Below, one piece after another: positions 28,322 to 33,972 of a stretch of DNA of 64,000 bases. Location: positions 304,733 to 368,732 of the forward strand of contig CAWCZO010000002.1 of NCBI GenBank assembly GCA_963800065.1, given 5' to 3'. The stretch is from CAWJFJ01 sp963800065 (GTDB lineage Bacteria > Actinomycetota > Acidimicrobiia > Acidimicrobiales > UBA8190). A program made the translations under genes and the position numbers. A model generated the notes under the pieces. That model did no database searches. It was given only the letters and a program-made list of their open reading frames with translations, and was not told the DNA's origin. Numbering within the stretch: position 1 is the stretch's first letter; every line of letters starts with the position of its first letter.

Positions 28322-28853
28322 CGACACCGCGCTGCGCCCGGGTGCCATCACCGACGTGGCCCAGATCGTCGGCCGGTCCTATGGGGGCGACGCCCGCGGA
28401 CCGGCCCGTATCGCCGTGGCCTGCGCCAAGTTCAACGGGGCCATCACCGTCCGCCTCCTCGAGGGGGTCCTGGCCGGGCTGAAGGACCATGACGTGGCGC
28501 TCGAGTCGGTGGCCGTGGCCTGGGTGCCCGGTGCCGTCGAGCTCCCCCTGGCCGCCTCCCGTCTGTGCCGGTCGGGGGACTACGACGCCGTGATCGCCCT
28601 CGGCGCCGTCATCCGCGGCGACACCGCCCATTTCGACTTCGTGGCGGGGGAGTGCGCGGCCGGCCTCCAGCGGGTGGCGCTCGACACCGGCCTCCCCGTC
28701 GTCTTCGGTGTCCTCACCACCGACACCGTGGCCCAGGCCGAGGAGCGCGCCGGGCCCGACAGGACCAACAAGGGCTACGAGGCGGCCGTCACCGCCCTCG
28801 AGATGGTCCGGCTCCTGGAGCTCCTTCCCCGGTCGACCGGGGGGCCGTCCTGA
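28308..28853 (+). CDS. ribH: 6,7-dimethyl-8-ribityllumazine synthase
   Basis: It condenses the RibD product with DHBP to form lumazine, the penultimate riboflavin intermediate. Motifs are FNGAITVRLLEG (substrate), WVPGAVELP, and GAVIRGDTAHFDFVAGE with the catalytic histidine. The 181-aa form has a ~30-residue N-terminal extension beyond the ~150-aa core. It overlaps ribBA by 14 nt, and its TGA overlaps the hisG ATG. Confidence 0.94.
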   Translation: MTSSDDTALRPGAITDVAQIVGRSYGGDARGPARIAVACAKFNGAITVRLLEGVLAGLKDHDVALESVAVAWVPGAVELPLAASRLCRSGDYDAVIALGAVIRGDTAHFDFVAGECAAGLQRVALDTGLPVVFGVLTTDTVAQAEERAGPDRTNKGYEAAVTALEMVRLLELLPRSTGGPS

Positions 28854-29728
28854 TGTTGCGTCTCGTCCTCCCCAAGGGCTCACTGGAGAAGGCCACCATG
28901 GAGCTCTTCGCCCACGCCGACCTGGCCGTCGTCCGGGGCTCCGACATCGAGTACCGCGGCACCATCGACGACCCCCGAGTCGACGAGGTCCGTATCCTGC
29001 GGCCCCAGGAGATCCCCCTCTACGTGGCCGACGGGCTCTTCGACATCGGTATCACCGGTCGCGACTGGATCGAGGAGACGGGGGCCGACGTCGTCTCGCT
29101 CGGCACCCTGGCCTATTCGAAGGTGACGGCCAACCCCATCCGCGTCGTCCTGGCCGTGGCCCGCGACTCCCCGGTGACGACCATGGCGGATCTCCCGTCC
29201 GGCTCGCGCGTCTCCACCGAGTATCCCGAGCTCACCCGGCGCCTCCTGGAGAAGCAGGGTGTCCGGGCCGAGATCCGTCTCTCCTACGGCGCCACCGAGG
29301 CCAAGATCCCCGACATCGCCGACGCCGTCGTCGAGATCACCGAGACCGGTCGCGCCCTGGCCGCCGCCGGCCTGAGGATCGTCGGCACCCTCCTCGAGTC
29401 GTGCACCGAGCTCATCGCCAACCCGACGGCGGCCGCCGATCCGGACAAGCGCCACGCCATGACCCAGCTCCTGACGCTCCTCCAGGGGACCCTCGAGGCG
29501 CGCGGCAAGGTCCTCCTCAAGTTGAACGTGGCCCGCGGTTCCCTCGACGACGTCATCGCCGTCCTTCCCGCCCTGAAGGCGCCCACCGTCTCGGAGCTCT
29601 CGGGGGGGACCGGCTTCGCCGTCGAGACCGTGGTCCCGAAGTCGGACGTCAACATCCTCATCCCGGCGCTGAAGGACAAGGGGGCCACCGACATCATCGA
29701 GCTCCCCCTCTCGAAGATCGTCCACTGA
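28853..29728 (+). CDS. hisG: ATP phosphoribosyltransferase, long form
   Basis: It catalyses the first step of histidine synthesis, joining PRPP and ATP. The 291-aa length and C-terminal ACT-like domain (~210-291) mark the long, hexameric, histidine-inhibited form that does not need HisZ. The signature ESCTELIANP and LPKGSLEKATMELF are intact. No hisE or other his gene is adjacent; linkage to ribH rather than a his operon is notable. ATG 28853 overlaps the ribH stop. Confidence 0.95.
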   Translation: MLRLVLPKGSLEKATMELFAHADLAVVRGSDIEYRGTIDDPRVDEVRILRPQEIPLYVADGLFDIGITGRDWIEETGADVVSLGTLAYSKVTANPIRVVLAVARDSPVTTMADLPSGSRVSTEYPELTRRLLEKQGVRAEIRLSYGATEAKIPDIADAVVEITETGRALAAAGLRIVGTLLESCTELIANPTAAADPDKRHAMTQLLTLLQGTLEARGKVLLKLNVARGSLDDVIAVLPALKAPTVSELSGGTGFAVETVVPKSDVNILIPALKDKGATDIIELPLSKIVH

Positions 29729-29747
29729 CCATGTCCGGGAGACGGCG

Positions 29748-30011
29748 GTGACCTCCATCGTGCGGGCCCGGGCGCCCCGGACCGGTCTCGTCGCCGAGTT
29801 CGACGACCCCCGGGGACTGGGGACCGTCCTCGGTGACGACGGTCGTCGCTACCCCTTCCACTGCACCGCCGTCGCCGACGGCAGCCGCCGTATCGACGTC
29901 GGTGCCCGGGTCGTCTTCGTCACCGGGGCCGGCCATCTCGGGCGGCTCGAGGCGCGCCACATCGTCGGGGCCGATGGAGGGCCCGGGCCGGCTCAGGGAC
30001 CGGCGGGCTGA
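29748..30011 (+). CDS. Cold-shock-domain-like small protein
   Basis: An 87-aa protein resembling a divergent cold-shock OB fold: GLVAEFDDPRGLGTVLGDDGRRYPFHC plus DGSRRIDVGARVVFV and GRLEA follow the CSD strand order, with the aromatic RNP1/RNP2 positions partly changed (YPFHC in place of FFH). Nucleic-acid binding is inferred from the fold only. The start is GTG 29748 with GGGAGA upstream. Its 3' end overlaps the convergent DUF1844-like gene by 19 nt. Single-domain relatives are widespread in this part of the actinobacterial tree. Confidence 0.65.
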   Translation: MTSIVRARAPRTGLVAEFDDPRGLGTVLGDDGRRYPFHCTAVADGSRRIDVGARVVFVTGAGHLGRLEARHIVGADGGPGPAQGPAG

Positions 30012-30469
30012 CCGTCACCGGACCCGTCGGTCGGTGCCATCTTCACCATCTCGCTGATCTGGACGTAGGTCAGCCGGATCTGGGCCAGGGCGTCGTTCAG
30101 CGAGGCCTCGGCGTCCCCCAGCCGCCCGGCCAGGCCATCCACGATGGCGCCCAGGGCGTCGACGGCCAGGCGGGCCTGATCGAGGTTGGGGGGCTGCTGC
30201 GACAGGTGGATGGCGGCCAGTTCGAAGAGCCCGTAGGCGTGGTTGGCCACCACCACCTCCGCCGGGGCCGACACCAGTTGGTTCCGCAATTCGTCGAGCC
30301 GGGCGGCCAACTCCTCGCGCTCCTCGGGGCTCAGGTCGTCGGCATCGTCGTCCGGACCCCGGGCGGGCCCGCCGCCACCGCCACCGCTCCCCGGCGGTCC
30401 GCCCCCCGGCCCCGGCGGCGTCTCCCGGCCGACGCGATGCTCACCATCGGGTGTCCACAGGCTGCTCAC
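29993..30469 (-). CDS. DUF1844-like hypothetical protein
   Basis: A 158-aa protein of unknown function. The first ~45 residues are Gly/Pro-rich, followed by a helical DUF1844-like region: LSPEEREELAARLDELRNQL, PAEVVVANHAYGLFELAAIHL, and a helix-rich tail ending in IRLTYVQI. Genes of this family commonly lie next to infC in actinobacteria, as here, where it diverges from infC. It starts at GTG (30469), 7 nt after a TACGCT -10 box on its strand, so it is probably leaderless. Its end overlaps the neighbouring CSD gene by 19 nt. Confidence 0.7.
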   Translation of the reverse strand: MSSLWTPDGEHRVGRETPPGPGGGPPGSGGGGGGPARGPDDDADDLSPEEREELAARLDELRNQLVSAPAEVVVANHAYGLFELAAIHLSQQPPNLDQARLAVDALGAIVDGLAGRLGDAEASLNDALAQIRLTYVQISEMVKMAPTDGSGDGQPAGP

Positions 30470-30475
30470 GCCTGG

Positions 30476-30482
30476 TAGCGTA
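30476..30482. promoter_or_regulatory. Overlapping divergent -10 boxes (bidirectional promoter)
   Basis: The 7-mer TAGCGTA reads TAGCGT on the + strand (towards infC) and TACGCT on the - strand (towards the DUF1844-like gene). The minus-strand box is 7 nt from its GTG. Clear -35 boxes are not visible on either side. Confidence 0.5.
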
Positions 30483-30536
30483 GAGGCTCAAGTGAACAGG
30501 GAAGCGGGGTCGCACTTTCGTGTACCCCCACCCGGC

Positions 30537-30552
30537 CACCACGGGAGTGGTG
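30537..30552 (+). other. Leader hairpin 1 before infC
   Basis: CACCAC (30537-30542) pairs with GTGGTG (30547-30552) around a GGGA loop. It could be part of an infC or ribosomal-protein autoregulatory leader. Confidence 0.3.
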
Positions 30553-30565
30553 CGTTCGGGTCACG

Positions 30566-30589
30566 GTGGTCCGTCGAGGACGACACCAC
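30566..30589 (+). other. Leader hairpin 2 before infC
   Basis: GTGGT (30566-30570) pairs with ACCAC (30585-30589), and CGTC (30572-30575) with GACG (30579-30582) around GAG, leaving a small internal loop. It is a candidate structured element of the infC leader. Confidence 0.35.
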
Positions 30590-30659
30590 GGGCAGCGGCC
30601 GCGCTTCCGACGAGGGCTCCGGGGAGACCCGGCGTCCGCAATGACGGGAGAGATGCCGC

Positions 30660-31367
30660 ATCGCCACCACCACGACCACCGGTGAGCCCAGGATCAACGA
30701 CCGTATCCGCGCCCGTGACGTGCGCCTGGTGGACCCCGATGGCCTCCAACTCGGGATCCGCCCGTTGCCGGAAGCGTTGACTCTGGCCCGACAGCTCGAT
30801 CTGGATCTGGTGGAGGTCGCGCCACAGGCGAACCCACCTGTCTGTCGCATCATGGACTACGGGAAGTTCAAGTTCGACGCCGCCCAGAAGGCCAAGGAAT
30901 CGCGGCGGAAGACGACGAGCGTCGGGATCAAGGAGATGAAGTACCGGCCGAAGATCGGAATCGGTGACTTCGACACCAAGACCCGCCAGGTCCTCAAGTT
31001 CCTGGACGAGGGGCACAAGGTCAAGGTCACGATCATGTTCCGGGGTCGCGAGGTCTTCCATCCGGAGCTGGGCAAGAAGATCCTGGACCGACTGGCCGAA
31101 CGGGTGGACGGCACGGCCCGGGTGGAGGCGGAACCGAGGTTGGACGGTCGGAACATGGTGATGGTGCTGGCCCCCGACAAACGGGCCAAGCAGTCGGCGG
31201 CGGCCCGGGCGCCGAGACACGACAGCGGCGGCGGGGCCCCGGCCCGACCGGCACCGGCGGTGGAGAACGGCGCCACGGCCGAGGCCGCAGAGGCGGCGGC
31301 GGTCGAATCAGCGGACGGAGAGGTATCGACGGGCGGCGGTGCGGTCCCGATCGAAGAGGGGACCTGA
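30660..31367 (+). CDS. infC: Translation initiation factor IF-3, apparent ATC start
   Basis: IF-3 prevents premature subunit joining and checks start-codon identity. The sequence EPRINDRIRARDVRLVDPDG is the conserved N-terminus, but no ATG/GTG/TTG lies between an in-frame TGA (30642) and GTG 30720, which is inside the domain. ATC 30660 has CGGGAGAG (30645-30652) 7 nt upstream and begins the protein IATTTTTG-EPRINDRI. Rare AUU/AUC starts underlie IF-3 autoregulation in other bacteria. The C-domain (KEMKYRPKI to GRNMVMVLAP) is complete, followed by a ~50-residue Ala/Gly-rich tail. rpmI starts one base after the stop. Confidence 0.92.
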   Translation: MATTTTTGEPRINDRIRARDVRLVDPDGLQLGIRPLPEALTLARQLDLDLVEVAPQANPPVCRIMDYGKFKFDAAQKAKESRRKTTSVGIKEMKYRPKIGIGDFDTKTRQVLKFLDEGHKVKVTIMFRGREVFHPELGKKILDRLAERVDGTARVEAEPRLDGRNMVMVLAPDKRAKQSAAARAPRHDSGGGAPARPAPAVENGATAEAAEAAAVESADGEVSTGGGAVPIEEGT

Positions 31368-31368
31368 G

Positions 31369-31563
31369 ATGCCGAAGATGAAGACAGACCGGGGAGCCGC
31401 CAAGCGGTTCAAGATCACCGGTACGGGCAAGATCCGCCGGCTCAAGGCGAACCGGTCGCATCTGCTCGAGAAGAAGTCGTCGCGCCGGACGCGTCGCCTC
31501 GGTCGCGAGACCGACGTCGCCTCCGCCGACCGGCGTGAGGTACGGCGGCTCCTGGGCCGCTAG
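31369..31563 (+). CDS. rpmI: Ribosomal protein L35
   Basis: A 64-aa basic 50S protein. MPKMKTDRGAAKRFKITGTGKI and the Lys/Arg-rich LEKKSSRRTRRLGRET are family-typical. ATG 31369 lies one base past the infC stop, with GAAGAGGG at ~31354 as ribosome site. It belongs to the universal infC-rpmI-rplT operon. Confidence 0.95.
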   Translation: MPKMKTDRGAAKRFKITGTGKIRRLKANRSHLLEKKSSRRTRRLGRETDVASADRREVRRLLGR

Positions 31564-31608
31564 CGCCGACGGCGCAGCCGCCCGGGCCCCGAGGCCGGGG
31601 ACGGCGGT

Positions 31609-31627
31609 GGTGGTCCTGCGGACCACC
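31609..31627 (+). other. Hairpin between rpmI and rplT
   Basis: GGTGGTCC (31609-31616) pairs perfectly with GGACCACC (31620-31627) around a TGC loop; no U-tract follows. It could be an RNA-processing site, a partial attenuator or an L20-sensing element. Confidence 0.35.
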
Positions 31628-31662
31628 GGGACAACGGATCGACCTCAGGAAGGGAGCTGGGA

Positions 31663-32064
31663 ATGGCCAGGGTAAAGCGCGCCATCAACGGCAAGAAGCA
31701 TCGCGACGCCATCCTCGAACAGGCGCAGGGCTACTACGGCAACCGCAGCCGGAGCTTCCGCTCGGCCAACGAAGCGGTCATGCACGGGCTCCAGTACGCC
31801 TATCGCGACCGCCGGGCCCGCAAGGGTGACTTCCGCCGGCTGTGGATCCAGCGCATCAACGCCGGGGCCCGGGCCAACGGTCTCAGCTACAGCCGGCTCA
31901 TCGCCGGCCTCCGTCACGCCGAGATCACCGTCGACCGCAAGGTCCTGGCCGACCTGGCCGTGACCGACCCCCACGCCTTCGCCCAACTGGTCGGTCTGGC
32001 CAAGGCGGCCCTCCCGCCGCCGGCACCGGCCGTCGTGGGGGCCGAGACGGTGGACGCCTCCTGA
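31663..32064 (+). CDS. rplT: Ribosomal protein L20
   Basis: A 50S assembly protein that also represses its own operon in several bacteria. The long basic N-terminal helix (ARVKRAINGKKHRDAILEQAQGYYG, NRSRSFRSANEAVMH) and the globular LWIQRINAGARANGLSYSRLIAGL are intact. The last ~15 of 133 residues are an Ala/Pro-rich extension. GGAAGGGAG precedes ATG 31663. Its TGA overlaps the presumed CTG start of the methyltransferase. Confidence 0.95.
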   Translation: MARVKRAINGKKHRDAILEQAQGYYGNRSRSFRSANEAVMHGLQYAYRDRRARKGDFRRLWIQRINAGARANGLSYSRLIAGLRHAEITVDRKVLADLAVTDPHAFAQLVGLAKAALPPPAPAVVGAETVDAS

Positions 32065-32879
32065 CGGCAGCGCTCGGGATCCGTCACCAACGGGTCCAGC
32101 GGCTGCGCCGGTTGGTCCGGCGTCGCAGCGTCCGGCAGTCCGAGGGCGTTTTCGTCGTCGAGGGGGCCAAGCTCCTCGGCTGCGCCCTCGACGCCGGTGC
32201 CGAGATCGAAGCCGTCTTCGTCGGATCCGACGAAGCCGCCGGCGCCCCCGCCGTGACCGCCGTCGTCGGGCGGGCCCGGGCCAGCGGCATCCGGGTCTAC
32301 CAGCTCGACGCCGGTGTGGTGGAGAAGGTGGCGGACACGGTGACCCCCCAACCCCTCCTGGCCGTCGTCCGCACCCCGCGGGCCGCCCTCGACGACCTGG
32401 TGGCGGCCACCTTCGTCGTCGTCTGTGTCGACGTCCGCGACCCGGGCAACGCCGGCGCCGTCATCAGGAGCGCCCACGCCGCCGGCGCCGACGCCGTCGT
32501 CTGCTGCGCGGGGACGGTCGACCCGTTCAATCCCAAGACGGTCCGGGCGTCGGCCGGATCGGTCCTCCACCTCCCGGTGGTGACCGACCCCGAGCCCGCC
32601 GGGGTTCTCGACGCCCTGGAGGGTTGGGGGCTGCGGTGCCTGGCGGCGGTGGCGCACGGGGGGACCCCGTACACGGAGGTCGATCTGGTCGCCCCCCTGG
32701 CCCTCGTCCTCGGCAACGAGGCGTCGGGTCTCCCGGCGGAGATCGCCGACCGGCTCGACCGGAGGGTGACCATCCCCATGGCCGGTCGGGCCGAGTCGCT
32801 CAACGTTTCGATGGCCGCCGCCGTCCTGTGCTTCGAGGTCCGTCGGGCCCGCTCGCCGAGCCCCGTCGAACGCTCGTGA
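32061..32879 (+). CDS. tsnR: SpoU-family rRNA 2'-O-methyltransferase, apparent CTG start
   Basis: A SAM-dependent 2'-O-methyltransferase of the SpoU/TrmH (SPOUT) class, like 23S rRNA enzymes TsnR/RlmB; the exact nucleotide is unknown. The N-terminal RNA-binding region (RVQRLRRLVRRRS, EGVFVVEGAKLL) and the knotted domain (NAGAVIRSAHAAGADAVV, LVLGNEASGLP, ESLNVSMAAAVLCFE) are complete. No ATG or GTG lies between the middle of rplT and this region. CTG 32061 overlaps the rplT stop as CTGA; TTG 32112 would drop the first conserved helix. It resembles the gmk junction at 16828. Confidence 0.85.
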   Translation: MTAALGIRHQRVQRLRRLVRRRSVRQSEGVFVVEGAKLLGCALDAGAEIEAVFVGSDEAAGAPAVTAVVGRARASGIRVYQLDAGVVEKVADTVTPQPLLAVVRTPRAALDDLVAATFVVVCVDVRDPGNAGAVIRSAHAAGADAVVCCAGTVDPFNPKTVRASAGSVLHLPVVTDPEPAGVLDALEGWGLRCLAAVAHGGTPYTEVDLVAPLALVLGNEASGLPAEIADRLDRRVTIPMAGRAESLNVSMAAAVLCFEVRRARSPSPVERS

Positions 32880-32901
32880 CGGGCCGTGCCCCTGAACGAC
32901 G

Positions 32902-33966
32902 ATGACTAACCTGCACGCCAATGGAGCGGTCCCCGTGACGGACGAGGAGCTGCTGGCCGAGGCGTCGGCCCGGGTGGCGCAGGCCGACTCGCGCCACGAA
33001 TTGGCCGCCGTCGAGGTGGAGATCCTGGGCCGGAAGTCGGCGCTGGCCGACCGGCAGAAGACCCTGGGGGCCCTCGGCCCGGACGAGCGCCGGGAGGCCG
33101 GCCAGAGGCTCCAGGCGGTGCGCAAGCAGATCGAGGCCGTCGTGGCCGCCCGACGTGCCGTCCTCGAAGAGGAGGCCTACGCCGAGCGGCTGGCCGCCGA
33201 CCGCCTCGATCTGACCGAGGTCCTGCCGGGCGACGCACCGTGGAGGGGCCATCTCCACCTGGTCCAGAGGACGCGTGACGAACTCGAGGACGTCTTCACG
33301 GGGATGGGCTTCGCCGTGGCCGAAGGTCCCGAGGTGGAGACGGACTGGTACAACTTCGAAGCCCTCAACATGCCTCCCGCCCACCCGGCCCGGGGCATGT
33401 GGGACACGTTGTACCTGAAGCTCGGGGAGCCCGAGACCGTCGTCCTGCGCACCCACACGTCCCCCGTCCAGATCCGTCTCATGCAGAGCCAGGCCCCACC
33501 CGTCTACGCCGTGATGCCGGGACGCTGCTACCGCCGCGACACGCCCGACGCCCGCCACATCCCCACCTTCAACCAGATCGAAGGCCTGGTCGTCGACCGC
33601 CACATCTCCTTCGCCGACCTGGCCGGCACCATCGAGACGTTCACCACGGCCTATTTCGGTCCCGGTATCCACTCACGGCTGCGGCCGTCGTACTTCCCCT
33701 TCACCGAGCCCTCGGCCGAGTACGAGATCACCTGCACCATCTGCGGGGGCGCCGGCTGCCGGACCTGCTCGCAGACGGGATGGATCGAGCTGGGGGGATG
33801 CGGCATGGTCGACCCTGCCGTCTTCGCCGCGGTGGGGATCGACGACGAGATCTGGTCGGGCTTCGCCTTCGGCTTCGGCATCGACCGGTGCGCGCAGATG
33901 CGTCACGAGATCCCCGACATGAGGGTCCTGCTCGAGAACGACGTCCGCCTGCTGCGGCAGATCTGA
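32902..33966 (+). CDS. pheS: Phenylalanyl-tRNA synthetase alpha chain
   Basis: The catalytic subunit charges tRNA-Phe. An N-terminal coiled-coil arm (~15-100) precedes the class II core: GFAVAEGPEVETDWYNFEALN (motif 1), YRRDTPDARHIPTFNQIEGL (motif 2), and GFGIDRCAQM (motif 3). A small cysteine-rich insertion, CTICGGAGCRTC, at ~275 looks like a zinc ribbon, seen in some PheS lineages. ATG 32902 has no ribosome site; GTG 32935 (MTDEELL) has GGAG upstream and lies after a TAACCT box, so it may be the true start. Confidence 0.94.
   Translation: MTNLHANGAVPVTDEELLAEASARVAQADSRHELAAVEVEILGRKSALADRQKTLGALGPDERREAGQRLQAVRKQIEAVVAARRAVLEEEAYAERLAADRLDLTEVLPGDAPWRGHLHLVQRTRDELEDVFTGMGFAVAEGPEVETDWYNFEALNMPPAHPARGMWDTLYLKLGEPETVVLRTHTSPVQIRLMQSQAPPVYAVMPGRCYRRDTPDARHIPTFNQIEGLVVDRHISFADLAGTIETFTTAYFGPGIHSRLRPSYFPFTEPSAEYEITCTICGGAGCRTCSQTGWIELGGCGMVDPAVFAAVGIDDEIWSGFAFGFGIDRCAQMRHEIPDMRVLLENDVRLLRQI
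32907..32912 (+). promoter_or_regulatory. Candidate -10 box inside the pheS start region
   Basis: TAACCT lies 8 nt before ATG 32921, which opens a five-codon ORF whose TGA overlaps GTG 32935 of pheS. If this box is used, pheS starts at GTG 32935, not ATG 32902. Confidence 0.3.
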
Positions 33967-33972
33967 GGGGCC

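Larger units (their letters stand above)
30492..30644 (+). other. Possible leader ORF upstream of infC
   Basis: GTG 30492 opens a 50-codon frame ending in TGA (30642-30644), 15 nt before the infC ATC start and in the same frame. Composition is Gly/Ser/Arg-rich with no recognisable domain. It could be a translated leader peptide or chance; hairpins at 30537 and 30566 lie within it. Confidence 0.25.

Noticed and set aside
30720..30722. GTG 30720 as infC start
   Set aside because: It would remove the conserved EPRINDRI N-terminus and lacks a ribosome site.
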